Shown piece by piece: positions 35,642-45,005 of a DNA stretch of 64,000 nt. The position numbers and the translations under genes were made by a program. Positions within the stretch are counted from its first letter, which is position 1, and every line of letters starts with the position of its first letter. Source of the DNA: Cyclobacteriaceae bacterium (GTDB lineage Bacteria > Bacteroidota > Bacteroidia > Cytophagales > Cyclobacteriaceae). The notes beneath the pieces are model-generated. The model was given only the letters and a program-made list of their open reading frames with translations. It ran no database searches and was not told where the DNA came from. The stretch covers positions 62,001 through 126,000 of the forward strand of contig JAOUDZ010000001.1 of NCBI GenBank assembly GCA_029858965.1, written 5' to 3'.

Positions 35642-36496
35642 ATGAACAACATACAGGATTTTATTACGAACAGTCAAATGTTCAGAACCTTCAAGGTTGA
35701 CGACCTGCTTTTTGTTGAATTCAAATGCCCCATAGAAGAGTCGAGCGACAATATCTGGTGCAACAACAATTTTTTTGCCTTTATCCTTACGGGCGAAACA
35801 TTGTTAAAAACTCCAGGCAGTGAATATCCCCTTACATCGGGGGACTGTGTCTTTGCCAGGAAAGGAAGCATTTTAATTGAGAGTGAACCGCAGGAAAATT
35901 TTTGCGAGTTACTTGTATTTGTTCCCGATGACTTCATCCGATCAGTAATTCATAAATACAGAATTTCCCTGGTCCCGGAAACTTCAGCGACGCAGTACGA
36001 CCCAATATTTCCGTTTGGCCATGATGCGCTATTGAAGGCATACTTCGAATCCCTGCTAAGCTATTTTAATCAGCCTGAGCCGCCCGTTGGCGCGCTGCTC
36101 AAGTTAAAACTTGAAGAACTAATACTGAATATTCTTTCAAACAATAAATACTTGCCACTTCAATGCTATTTCAGCGCGTTGTCGAAATCCACCAAATCTT
36201 CTATTGCGGAAGTAATGCAGGATAATTTTATGCATAACCTATCCATACCCGAATTCGCACGGCTCTGCGCCAGAAGCCTTTCCGCATACAAGCGCGAGTT
36301 CTACAGTTTATACCAAACCACGCCTGGTAAATGGCTCCTGGAAAAGCGACTGGAATACAGCCGGTATTTATTGGAAACAACAAGCAAAAGCCTTGATGAT
36401 ATCTATCTTGCGAGCGGGTTTGAAAACAAATCGCATTTCACCAGAGCATTCAAAAACAAGTATGGCCGCACACCTGGTAAATTCAAAGTGAATTAA
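35642..36496 (+). CDS. AraC-family transcriptional regulator
   Basis: A 284-residue regulator. The N-terminal about 150 residues are cupin-like (FFAFILTGETLLKTPGSEYPLTSGDCVFARKGS), the usual ligand or dimerisation arm. The C-terminal about 100 residues contain two helix-turn-helix units, ending in LDDIYLASGFENKSHFTRAFKNKYGRTPGKFK, a clear AraC signature. It is followed by a perfect 8-bp inverted repeat and then by a flavin monooxygenase gene on the same strand, its most likely target. Confidence 0.93.
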   Translation: MNNIQDFITNSQMFRTFKVDDLLFVEFKCPIEESSDNIWCNNNFFAFILTGETLLKTPGSEYPLTSGDCVFARKGSILIESEPQENFCELLVFVPDDFIRSVIHKYRISLVPETSATQYDPIFPFGHDALLKAYFESLLSYFNQPEPPVGALLKLKLEELILNILSNNKYLPLQCYFSALSKSTKSSIAEVMQDNFMHNLSIPEFARLCARSLSAYKREFYSLYQTTPGKWLLEKRLEYSRYLLETTSKSLDDIYLASGFENKSHFTRAFKNKYGRTPGKFKVN

Positions 36497-36516
36497 GAAT
36501 TAGCTACCGCCAACCA

Positions 36517-36543
36517 CAAATAACTTTTCAGCACAGTTATTTG
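36517..36543. promoter_or_regulatory. Perfect 8-bp inverted repeat between the AraC gene and the flavoprotein gene
   Basis: CAAATAAC (36517-36524) and GTTATTTG (36536-36543) are exact reverse complements separated by 11 bp, 100 bp before ATG 36643. It could be an operator for the monooxygenase gene or a weak A/T-rich terminator stem after the AraC gene. No T-run follows, which favours the operator. Confidence 0.45.
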
Positions 36544-36642
36544 ACCTTTCAGCAAACCCATTCCTGATCCCTTCAGCTAGTTTTGATCTGTTAACCAACC
36601 CCTGGAAAGGGACGTCCTTTGCCAGTACAAAACAATGCTGCT

Positions 36643-37734
36643 ATGAAAAATCAAGATGAAACCAAAACCGAATCAACCTTTTATGAGACTATTATTATTG
36701 GTGGTGGTCAGGCCGGCCTTTCAGTAGGGTACGGTCTTGCAAAAGCTGGGAGGCAATTTACAATCCTGGATGCTAATGAAAGAATAGGTGACGCCTGGCG
36801 AAATCGATGGGACTCACTCAAACTATTTACGCCGACCTATTTGAATGGCCTTGCGGGAATGCCCTTCCCCGGCAAGCAACATGTGTTTATTTCGAAAGAT
36901 GAAATGGCTGACTATCTTGAGACGTACGCGAAAAAGTTCAAGCTTCCGGTGCGCACTGGATTAACCGTCGATAGGTTATCCAGGCAGGACAACCATTTTC
37001 TTGTTTCCGCCGACGGAAAATTTTTCAAGGCAAAAAATGTGGTGGTCGCTATGGCCAACTATCAAAATGCAAAAGTACCTGCCTTTGCCAAGGATATCGA
37101 TAGCTCAATTGTTCAACTGCATTCAAAAGAATACAAAAATCCATCGCAACTAAACGAGGGAAGTGTGCTGGTTGTGGGCGCCGGCACTTCAGGTGCTGAC
37201 ATTGCACTGGAAGTAAGCAAGACGCATCATACATGGATATCTGGCAAGGAGGTAGGTCACGTTCCATTCCGGATTGAAACTTCAATAGCCCGCTACTTAC
37301 TGATCCGCATGGTCAGATTTGTTGGGCATCACTTGTTAAATACAGGTACGCCATTTGGTCGAAAGCTGAGACCAAAAGCGTTGACCAGTGCCGGACCCCT
37401 TGTAAGGGTAAAGCCAAAAGACCTTACAGACGCAGGTATTGAACGCGTTCCAAAGGTAATTGGTGTGCAAAACGGACTTCCACTTCTCGAAAACAATAAA
37501 ACACTTCCTGTAAAAAATATTATTTGGTGTACCGGATATAGTCCCGGTTTTTCCTGGGTTGATATGCCAGTTCTTGGAGAAGGTGAGGAGCCGTTTCACA
37601 GTAGAGGTGTAGTTAACCGGGAACCCGGACTTTACTTTGTCGGCCTGAATTTTCTTTATTCCATGACGTCTGACACCGTTACAGGCATTAAGCGGGACGC
37701 TGCGCACATTGTAAGAAAGATCATAAAATCTTGA
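36643..37734 (+). CDS. Flavin-containing monooxygenase-like oxidoreductase
   Basis: A 363-residue flavoprotein with two dinucleotide-binding motifs: IIIGGGQAGLSVGYGL (FAD, about 17-32) and VLVVGAGTSGADIALEV (NADPH, about 175-191). The region between carries FTPTYLNGLAGMPFP, typical of FMO/YUC-like enzymes. The C-terminal IWCTGYSPGFSW is the ATG-like FAD motif. It probably oxidises a small nitrogen- or sulfur-containing compound. ATG at 36643 is preferred over a TTG eight codons upstream. It follows an AraC regulator, and the two may form a small inducible unit. Confidence 0.88.
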   Translation: MKNQDETKTESTFYETIIIGGGQAGLSVGYGLAKAGRQFTILDANERIGDAWRNRWDSLKLFTPTYLNGLAGMPFPGKQHVFISKDEMADYLETYAKKFKLPVRTGLTVDRLSRQDNHFLVSADGKFFKAKNVVVAMANYQNAKVPAFAKDIDSSIVQLHSKEYKNPSQLNEGSVLVVGAGTSGADIALEVSKTHHTWISGKEVGHVPFRIETSIARYLLIRMVRFVGHHLLNTGTPFGRKLRPKALTSAGPLVRVKPKDLTDAGIERVPKVIGVQNGLPLLENNKTLPVKNIIWCTGYSPGFSWVDMPVLGEGEEPFHSRGVVNREPGLYFVGLNFLYSMTSDTVTGIKRDAAHIVRKIIKS

Positions 37735-38135
37735 TCACGTGTAAATAATTCAATGCCCCTGCAAGAACCAATTTGGAATTCGCTGCATTGGTAAGTATTT
37801 ACATTCCGATTGATTCGATGCTTCAAAGCTGACAGTCTTTAGTAAAACGGTCTGAAATTTCCCGCCGCCGTGTCAACCTTATCCCACACGCAATCGAACC
37901 AAGGAGTTGGTAGCGTCAGAAATAATAGACTTCGTTGTCCAGTCTCAACTCGCCAAAGGTACCTGCTCCGGCAGAACCTTTTATTTTGAAATGGTGTCAT
38001 TTGTCAGGTTAATGCACTGATTCTTTACGCTAAAAGCAAAATAAGACCTGAACTCCAATAACATTTCGCAAAGCCATTTCTTTTTCCTTTCTTGGTTTCA
38101 ATCCCTTTGGGTAACCAAGCAATAAAAACCACAAA
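37735..38135. other. Gene-free interval with possible coding remnants
   Basis: About 400 bp without an intact gene. The reverse strand at about 37925-37990 reads FKIKGSAGAGTFGELRLDN before a stop, which looks protein-like but is too short to identify. Near the right end, CTTGGTT (38091-38097) and AACCAAG (38113-38119) form a 7-bp inverted repeat 17 bp before the next ATG, a possible operator. Confidence 0.4.
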
Positions 38136-41100
38136 ATGATAAGCCCAATTTCCCTCAGAAGTCTGCCAGCGATTTTTCTGCTTATTTCAGCATTGGTGTC
38201 ATGCAAAGAATCTACACCAATTGAGCCTCCACTTGTTGTTCGGGAAGATCCCATGCAGGGTGCGATAAGAGCGCAAGAAATCAGGAAGACTACGCCAGCT
38301 CAGCTAGCAGATGGTCTTACCCTCAGTTTGTGGGCTTCCGATTCTCTTGCTCCTGATCCTATTGCCATGTCGATTGACGACCAAGGACGCATTTATCTGA
38401 CCAGAACGAACAGGCAAAAAAATTCTGAATTTGATATACGCGGACACAGGGACTGGATGATCGCATCGATTGGTCTGCAATCGGTCGAAGAAAGACGCGC
38501 TTTCTTAAGAAGCACTTTTGCCCCGGAACGAAGCAAGGAAAATGAATGGCTTGCAGACTTGAACCATGATGGCAGCCATGACTGGCGAGATTTAGCAGTA
38601 GAGAAAGACGAAGTATGGCGTCTGGAAGATGAATCAGGCGATGGCATTGCTGATGTCTCAACCCGGATAGTAAGTGACTTTCATGAAGAAATAACTGATG
38701 TAGCAGGTGGTTTATTGGTTAGAAAAGAGGATATGTTCGTTGCGATCGGCCCGGATGTCTGGCGACTGAAAGATACCAACGCAGACGGCATACCAGATCA
38801 AAAGGAGTCGATCAGCCATGGCTACGCTGTGCATATTGGATTCGGTGGCCATGGGATGTCCGGAATAATAGAAGGCCCGGACGGCAAAATTTATTGGGGT
38901 ATAGGCGATATCGGTGCGAATATTACAGCGCTCGATGGAACTGTCCATTCGTATCCAAACGAGGGAATTATTGCCCGCTCGAATGCGGATGGCAGTGACT
39001 TTGAAGTATTTGCAAAGGGCTTACGCAACACCCATGAATTTGTGTTTGATGAATATGGAAACATTATCAGTTCAGACAATGACGGGGATCATCCGGGGGA
39101 AAGCGAGCGCCTTGTGCATATTGTTGAAGGGTCAGACGCAGGCTGGAGAGCAAATTGGCAATATGGTAAGTATGTAGATCCGAAGAATAATACCTACAAA
39201 GTATGGATGGATGAAGAGTTGTTTAAGCCCCGGTGGGAAGGACAGGCTGCCTACATTATCCCGCCAATCATCAATTATCACAACGGTCCCACAGGGATGC
39301 AATATAATCCCGGCACGGCGCTAGGAGCTGACTGGAAGAATAGATTTTTCCTGGTGGAATTCGTAGGAAACCCAAGCCGGTCGCATATCTGGTCATTTAG
39401 CTTAAAACCTGCAGGAGCATCCTTTTCGCTGGCGGAAGAAAAGGATGTTATCAGTGGTATTTTACCTACTGGTATAAAGTTTGGCCCGGATGGAGCGTTG
39501 TATGTGGCCGACTGGATCAATGGATGGGATACCAAGAATTATGGAAGAGTATGGAAGTTGGATGTGACCGAAGAAAAAAACGATTTGAAGGCAGCTAGAA
39601 TAGAAACAAAGCGTCTGATGCTGTTGGATTACGCAAAACAATCTGACGAAGAATTACTTTCATTGCTATCCTATGCAGACATGCGTATTCGGCAAAAAGC
39701 CCAATTTGAATTAACCAAAAGAGGCAGTTTGGAGATTTTCAAGCGAGCGATCGCCCAGCGCGATAACCAGTTGGCACGCATTCATGGTATCTGGGGTATT
39801 GGTCAATTGGCCAGCAAGGATAGAACAAGTACTGCATCACTCATCGACTTGCTGAAGGATAGCGATCCGGAGATAATTGCGCAAGCCGCCAAAATAATTG
39901 GTGATGTTAAGTATGCAGAGGCTGCAAGTCAGTTGATCCCGCTACTTTCCCACCAATATCCACGTGCGGTGTTTTTTGGCACCCAAGCCCTGGGACGTAT
40001 AGCCTACCCGGAAGCAGTTGATCCCATCATTAAAATGCTCGAGCGAAATAATGATGAGGACATATACCTCAGGCATGCAGGCGTATTGGCGCTAACGCGC
40101 ATTGGAAAGGAAGATGCCGTTACCGCGCTGGCAGATAACCCAAGCAGAGCGCTCCGGATTGCTGCAGTGTTGGTGTTGCGCAGAATGCAAAGTGAAAAAG
40201 TTTCACTTTTTCTTCAAGACTCCGATGAGTATATCGTAACGGAGGCAGCACGCGCCATCAACGACGATCTGTCTATTGAAGCAGCTTTACCTGCCCTTGC
40301 CGCTACGCTGGGTGAAAAAAGATTCTCAAATGAAGCCTTGTTAAGGCGGGGGATCAACGCCTGCCTTCGCGTAGGGGGAGAAAAAGAAATGGATCTTATG
40401 ATCTCATTCTCAAAACGAATTGACATTCCTGCCCATATACGGGCAGAAGCATTGGCCACGTTGGGTGGTTGGCCAAACCCTTCCACCCTGGACCGGGTAG
40501 ATGGCCGTCTTCGCGGCAAGATTGAACGTGATCCAACAGTGGCCACAACAAAGGCAAGCGCTATGGCTGGTTCCTTGTTGCAGAACAAAGATGCTGACAT
40601 CCTGGTTGCCACAGCACAAATGCTGAGTACACTTGGAATCAAGGACTACAATGCGTCATTCGTGAAAATAATGCAGCAGCATAGTTCACCGGAAGTGCGG
40701 TCGGCTATGCTAACGGCCCTTCATAAGTTGAAATACGATAACATTGAAGCTGTCATTACGCGGGGAATGAATGATAAGGATATGAACGTACGTACAACGG
40801 CAGTGGGTCTATTGAATGAGCTGGATATTACGAAGGAAAATTTACCCGGCATTGTGGATCCAATCTTCAAAAAAGGAACTGTGCAGGAACAACAACAATT
40901 GCTAAGGGTGCTGGGTGAAATGCCATTGGCAAAAAGTCAGCCGGTGTTAGATGGGTTGATTGACCAACTGGCAGCAAAAAAACTTTCACCTGCTATTACA
41001 TTAGATTTGACTGAGGCAGTGGATTCCACGCATTCTGAAACACTAATCGCCAAGTTAGATCCACTTCGCCCCACCGGCAACAGTACGGAAGGTTTCCTGG

Positions 41101-41534
41101 AAACACTGTATGGCGGAGATGCAAGACGCGCAAGAAGATATTTCATGGAAAATTCCACTGTTCAATGTGCGCGCTGCCACGCCATCAGAGGTGCGGGTGG
41201 AATTGTTGGACCAGAACTTACCTATATCGGAGACAAACTGAGTCGTGAAGAACTGTTGCGTGCGCTCATTGAACCCAGCGCAAGACTCTCTCCTGGTTAT
41301 GGATCTGTAAAACTTACCCTGAAAGATGGGCAGGTAATCACAGGCATCCTTATGGAAGAAAAAGAGGGTAAGTTGATCATCAAAACTTCAGAAGCTGAGC
41401 CACTTGAGGTCGCAACCTCACGGATAGACAAAAGGGAAAACATGCCTTCCAGCATGCCTCCTATGGGCAGTCTGATGTCAAGGCGGGAAATTAGAGACAT
41501 GATTGAATTCTTATCGAGCTTGAAGCAAAGGTAG
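38136..41534 (+). CDS. PVC-type haem-binding CxxCH lipoprotein with dehydrogenase-like propeller and HEAT repeats
   Basis: A large (1132-residue) exported protein. The signal ends with LISALVSC, a lipobox. Residues about 45-480 form the membrane-bound-dehydrogenase/PQQ-sugar-dehydrogenase-like beta-propeller (GLRNTHEFVFDEYGNIISSDNDGDH, IKFGPDGALYVADWI). Residues about 500-970 are HEAT-like helical repeats. The C-terminal cytochrome c module has one CxxCH (CARCH, near 1010) and the family block GPELTYIGDKLSREELLRALIEPSA. Such proteins are abundant in Planctomycetes/Verrucomicrobia and occur in Cytophagales. It probably passes electrons from an unknown organic substrate. No neighbouring sugar-utilisation genes are seen. 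Confidence 0.9.
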   Translation: MISPISLRSLPAIFLLISALVSCKESTPIEPPLVVREDPMQGAIRAQEIRKTTPAQLADGLTLSLWASDSLAPDPIAMSIDDQGRIYLTRTNRQKNSEFDIRGHRDWMIASIGLQSVEERRAFLRSTFAPERSKENEWLADLNHDGSHDWRDLAVEKDEVWRLEDESGDGIADVSTRIVSDFHEEITDVAGGLLVRKEDMFVAIGPDVWRLKDTNADGIPDQKESISHGYAVHIGFGGHGMSGIIEGPDGKIYWGIGDIGANITALDGTVHSYPNEGIIARSNADGSDFEVFAKGLRNTHEFVFDEYGNIISSDNDGDHPGESERLVHIVEGSDAGWRANWQYGKYVDPKNNTYKVWMDEELFKPRWEGQAAYIIPPIINYHNGPTGMQYNPGTALGADWKNRFFLVEFVGNPSRSHIWSFSLKPAGASFSLAEEKDVISGILPTGIKFGPDGALYVADWINGWDTKNYGRVWKLDVTEEKNDLKAARIETKRLMLLDYAKQSDEELLSLLSYADMRIRQKAQFELTKRGSLEIFKRAIAQRDNQLARIHGIWGIGQLASKDRTSTASLIDLLKDSDPEIIAQAAKIIGDVKYAEAASQLIPLLSHQYPRAVFFGTQALGRIAYPEAVDPIIKMLERNNDEDIYLRHAGVLALTRIGKEDAVTALADNPSRALRIAAVLVLRRMQSEKVSLFLQDSDEYIVTEAARAINDDLSIEAALPALAATLGEKRFSNEALLRRGINACLRVGGEKEMDLMISFSKRIDIPAHIRAEALATLGGWPNPSTLDRVDGRLRGKIERDPTVATTKASAMAGSLLQNKDADILVATAQMLSTLGIKDYNASFVKIMQQHSSPEVRSAMLTALHKLKYDNIEAVITRGMNDKDMNVRTTAVGLLNELDITKENLPGIVDPIFKKGTVQEQQQLLRVLGEMPLAKSQPVLDGLIDQLAAKKLSPAITLDLTEAVDSTHSETLIAKLDPLRPTGNSTEGFLETLYGGDARRARRYFMENSTVQCARCHAIRGAGGIVGPELTYIGDKLSREELLRALIEPSARLSPGYGSVKLTLKDGQVITGILMEEKEGKLIIKTSEAEPLEVATSRIDKRENMPSSMPPMGSLMSRREIRDMIEFLSSLKQR

Positions 41535-41654
41535 TCTGCGGCAGGTATTTCTTAATCTCTGTTATTGGTTGTCCTTACACATGAATTTTGGTTTTTTAAC
41601 CGACCCGAAAGGCAAGGAAAATTCTCAAATAAAATGTAATCCTGATGCGGATAA

Positions 41655-42473
41655 CTATGCGATTTTCCGCAGTGAAAATCTATAATATTGGCGGGAACCA
41701 TTCTTTAGTGTTTCATAAAAACGCGAACCGACGACACCGGCAAACTCCGAAAAAAGTTTTTGCCACTTTTGCGGTATTAGTGTGCGAATGCGCTCTTTTT
41801 TAGTTTCATCCTCTGCTTCAATAGAACGGATGACGTTGGCTGTTATGTTTTCCTCGACCAGCACCTCCATCCCCGAATCACGGAGTTGATTTTTGAGTGT
41901 GCTCATGTTTTCCACATTTTCTTCATTCCGGAAATCGACCAAAAGCAAATGTCCTCCGGGTTTTAAAACGCGCTTGACTTCACTTAGAAATTTGCTTACC
42001 GAACCATACGCATGACATGACTCAACATTAATAACAACATCAACACTGCCATCCTTGAGGGGTATTGCTTCCGCACTGCCTTGCATGAACTTTAGATTGG
42101 GCAAGACATGGATCTTATTCGCAAGGTCAACAGCGCTTTGCGCCAGGTCCATTCCTGTATAAAATGCTGGCTTTAACCTGCCTGCGATATGGCGTGCCCC
42201 ACCCCCTCGCCCGCTGCCAACTTCGAGAACTTGTTTTCCTTCAATCTCAGTTTTAATAGCCAGATAATGATACATCTGCAATGGGTATCTTTGAATCTTG
42301 GTATCTTCAGGCAAATCCAAGGGTGGCTCATTAGCATTGGGTGAATAGCCATAATTCATAAAATGCCAGTCAGCTTCAGGAATGTATTTCGCCAAAAGTT
42401 CGTAAGTCACTTTCGCATTAAACCTCTTGAACCAGGCATAACGCTTTAGTGCATGTATTATCATTTTAATCAT
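41655..42473 (-). CDS. Class I SAM-dependent methyltransferase
   Basis: A 272-residue methyltransferase. Motif I is VLEVGSGRGGGARHIA (about 82-97), with the post-motifs VINVESCHAYGSVSKFLSEVKRVLKPGGHLLLVDFR. The N-terminal WHFMNYGYSPN and RYPLQMYHYLA segments resemble lipid or polyketide O-methyltransferases of the mycobacterial Rv2952 type, but the acceptor here is unknown. ATG at 42473 is chosen because the upstream open frame would start only with TTG and gives an unrelated extension. It is convergent with the PVC-type gene; the TsdA-like gene lies upstream on the same strand, 200 bp away. Confidence 0.88.
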   Translation of the reverse strand: MIKMIIHALKRYAWFKRFNAKVTYELLAKYIPEADWHFMNYGYSPNANEPPLDLPEDTKIQRYPLQMYHYLAIKTEIEGKQVLEVGSGRGGGARHIAGRLKPAFYTGMDLAQSAVDLANKIHVLPNLKFMQGSAEAIPLKDGSVDVVINVESCHAYGSVSKFLSEVKRVLKPGGHLLLVDFRNEENVENMSTLKNQLRDSGMEVLVEENITANVIRSIEAEDETKKERIRTLIPQKWQKLFSEFAGVVGSRFYETLKNGSRQYYRFSLRKIA

Positions 42474-42673
42474 CTGGCAAGCAGTTAAGTTGTCACAATG
42501 TAATAATTTAAAATACAAATCTTTTCATGCCTAAGCGTAGCCTAGCTTACAGCCGCATCACATATTGCAGTACGAACAGGACGCCCATTCAATTGCGATT
42601 GAATACCATCAAAGAAATACAATCGGGTTTGAAATTTATACTTCAACCTAAATCACCCTGATCCACTTATCCT

Positions 42674-43702
42674 CTAATTTTTCTTTTGCAGATCCTTGAT
42701 TGGTCCAAAAGGGCCAAACTTATGCTGCTGCTCAGAAAAAGTATCTGCATACGGGCCAAAAGGATGGTCGAATGGTTTGGTGGAAATATCCGGCCAATCC
42801 TGAGAAAGATCTTTACCGGGCCGCGGCAATGAATTGATGTAGGCAGCAACATCCCACGCCTCTTCATCGGTCAATGTAGGATTGTCATATGAAGCGCCGT
42901 ACGGCATATTCGATTTTACATAAGCCGCAAAACGGGATAGACGAAACAATCCTGCGCCCACATTAAAACTATTGTCGTGCGATAGCGGAGGATACTTCCA
43001 CTCAGGGCTGTTTCCTTCCCGAAATCCTTCTCCACCCAGACCGTGACAACTCATACAATGAACTTCAAATACTTTCATTCCTTTAGCAGCATCCGCCGGC
43101 CTGTTTAGCAAAGGGAGTTCCAGGAGCCCGGCACCGTTTGGATAGACTCCTTTGGGTACTTCACTCCCTACCCATTTGATGTACGCAACAAATGCACGCA
43201 TTTCTGTGCTGTTCTCATCAAGTCTTCTCCCGTTTAGACTACGTTCAATGCAGTCATTTACCCTTCTTTCTACAGATTCGATTTGCCCAGACCGGGCTCG
43301 TTTTTTTGGATACGTCGCTGCCACTGCAGCATAGCTATTCCCAAACGGCTTTTTGCCAGCTTTCAAATGACAATTCTGGCAATTCATCCCATTACTGATG
43401 GCCATCAATTTCCCTTTTGGACCAAGATAAAGCGCAGTGTGCGCCACAAGTTCCCGACCATACCGGATCAAATCACCTTCTGGCGTATTTTCAATTTTTG
43501 TGGAATCAGGAGGCTGCCAAATACTTATACTTGTTTGATCAACTTGCTCTTTCAGTATGGCGGTGGACTTGGCGGTGTTAGGTTGTGGCGGATCTGGCGG
43601 TGGCAAGAATAGTGAAGTAGCTGCACCGGCAATAAATAGGACGCAAACCAGCGCGAAACAATTCAGGTAGGAAATAAATTTTAACAATGAATCTTCTCTC
43701 AT
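42674..43702 (-). CDS. Dihaem c-type cytochrome, TsdA-like (thiosulfate dehydrogenase family)
   Basis: A 342-residue cytochrome with an N-terminal membrane anchor (about 8-30) and two haem motifs: CQNCH at 108-112 and CMSCH at 216-220. The sequence around the first haem (CHLKAGKKPFGNSYAAVAATYP, then RARSGQIESVERRVNDCIERSLNGR) follows the TsdA pattern, including the conserved Arg/Glu and C-R/G-rich block. TsdA oxidises thiosulfate to tetrathionate or works in reverse. The axial Cys ligand expected in TsdA cannot be placed with certainty (C151 of NDCIERS is one candidate). It is the third gene of a reverse-strand cluster behind two DsrE-like genes. Confidence 0.85.
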   Translation of the reverse strand: MREDSLLKFISYLNCFALVCVLFIAGAATSLFLPPPDPPQPNTAKSTAILKEQVDQTSISIWQPPDSTKIENTPEGDLIRYGRELVAHTALYLGPKGKLMAISNGMNCQNCHLKAGKKPFGNSYAAVAATYPKKRARSGQIESVERRVNDCIERSLNGRRLDENSTEMRAFVAYIKWVGSEVPKGVYPNGAGLLELPLLNRPADAAKGMKVFEVHCMSCHGLGGEGFREGNSPEWKYPPLSHDNSFNVGAGLFRLSRFAAYVKSNMPYGASYDNPTLTDEEAWDVAAYINSLPRPGKDLSQDWPDISTKPFDHPFGPYADTFSEQQHKFGPFGPIKDLQKKN

Positions 43703-43738
43703 CGAAGCTTGCCAAGCAAATCTGGTTTCTTTTATTTT

Positions 43739-44146
43739 CTACTCCTTTATGTATCCCCAGCCCTCAGCTTGTTTTGTGACGAGTTCTATAATGGCATCCG
43801 GCACAACATCAACCCCCGGAAGGAGCTGGCTGGTGTCAATATTGTGACGCTTCATTGTTATAGCACAAGCTTTGAAGGATACATTCTGATTCGCTGCAAG
43901 CGCACGCACGCCCTTCTCAATTGTGGATTCATCTTTCAGTACCATCTGAAGTGCCGGCCCATATACCACTACTTCAAATTGTGATTCCGGATAGGCGGAT
44001 GCCATCATAGTAACATGTCGCAATACGGTTTGGTGAGCCAGTGTATCCTTGCTGCTCATATCAAACGCAATTTTTACAGGCCTGGCCTGAGACCATACCA
44101 TAAAGGCAAGGAGAAATAGCGTGGTTGTACAGAATAGTTTCTTCAT
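43739..44146 (-). CDS. Periplasmic DsrE-family protein
   Basis: A 135-residue protein with a signal peptide ending in MVWSQ. The mature part has the DsrE fold pattern: KIAFDMSSKD, an LRHVTMMASAYPESQFEVVVYGPALQMVL strand-helix run, and a conserved cysteine in FKACAITMKRHNI, the sulfur-carrying position in DsrE-type proteins. It ends with VPDAIIELVTKQAEGWGYIK. DsrE proteins move sulfur as Cys persulfide; an exported version is unusual but known in Bacteroidota. It lies 36 bp upstream of the TsdA-like gene and 103 bp downstream of the Tat gene. Confidence 0.87.
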   Translation of the reverse strand: MKKLFCTTTLFLLAFMVWSQARPVKIAFDMSSKDTLAHQTVLRHVTMMASAYPESQFEVVVYGPALQMVLKDESTIEKGVRALAANQNVSFKACAITMKRHNIDTSQLLPGVDVVPDAIIELVTKQAEGWGYIKE

Positions 44147-44249
44147 GACCTTTTCATACCATTAATAAAATCCAGAAGCGATAACTAAGATTACGCAAAG
44201 ATCTATCACATGCGCTAAATAGTAATTATCGCTTCTGAAATAACTTGCC

Positions 44250-44933
44250 TTATCCCGCAAAGCAGTATCCGCATCCCTTTTCCTGTGCACGGCCAACAGC
44301 CCAAACCCCTGAAGGGACAACCTGAATGCCCGGGAGGAGGCTTCCCAGCCACTCCTTTTTCACTTCTGCAGGATCCTTCTTCAAATTTCCGGCTGCAACG
44401 GCAGTATACACTGTAATCGCTGCATCACAAACACAGAACATAACCCCACTTTCCTGCAATTCATTTATACCAATGGCAACGTTCCCAATTCCAGGTACAC
44501 TAAAATCACCTGTTTTGGGCTTCATAAAAGGGTTACGCGTCGCCGGAGCTTTGGTCAAAGGATCATCGGCTTTAAACATTTCACCAAACCGATACGCCTG
44601 CCAAAGTTTGTCCTCAAATGCATAGGGAATAGCATCATGGCGCAGCACAACAACAACACCACATTCCTTTTCAGGTGTTCCCGTATGGTCGTTTGTCATC
44701 AAGAATACTCTTGGCCAGGCGAACGGGAAAATTTCATGTGGTCTCGTGCAATCAAATACGATACGATGCTTGCCTCTAATTTTATTAAACCATGCATCTG
44801 GATCATCCTCAGCCATTTCACTCGACGCATTGCCACCGAACAATGGACTTGGAATAGCATACATGCCCGCTGTCGCACCGACGGCAAGCGCACCAATAAA
44901 ATTTCTGCGGGAAGTAGATTCGTTTTTTTTCAT
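44250..44933 (-). CDS. Tat-exported DsrE-like protein
   Basis: A 227-residue protein with a twin-arginine signal, STSRRNFIGALAVGATAG (about 6-23), implying export in folded state, often with a bound cofactor. The mature region has DsrE-like features: a strand-helix beginning HRIVFDCTRP, VVVVLRHDAIPYAFEDKLWQAY, and a cysteine pair in GVMFCVCDAA at the position where DsrE proteins carry the reactive Cys. The C-terminus adds a second pair, GCGYCFAG. It shares VVPSGVWAV... with the VVPDAIIEL block of the neighbouring DsrE protein. It is the first gene of the DsrE-TsdA cluster. Biochemical role unknown. Confidence 0.82.
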   Translation of the reverse strand: MKKNESTSRRNFIGALAVGATAGMYAIPSPLFGGNASSEMAEDDPDAWFNKIRGKHRIVFDCTRPHEIFPFAWPRVFLMTNDHTGTPEKECGVVVVLRHDAIPYAFEDKLWQAYRFGEMFKADDPLTKAPATRNPFMKPKTGDFSVPGIGNVAIGINELQESGVMFCVCDAAITVYTAVAAGNLKKDPAEVKKEWLGSLLPGIQVVPSGVWAVGRAQEKGCGYCFAG

Positions 44934-45005
44934 AATATATAGGGTTTAGACTGGATACATTTAAACTGATTATTTTCTTGATTTAATGAATTCAAAAGGC
45001 CAATG

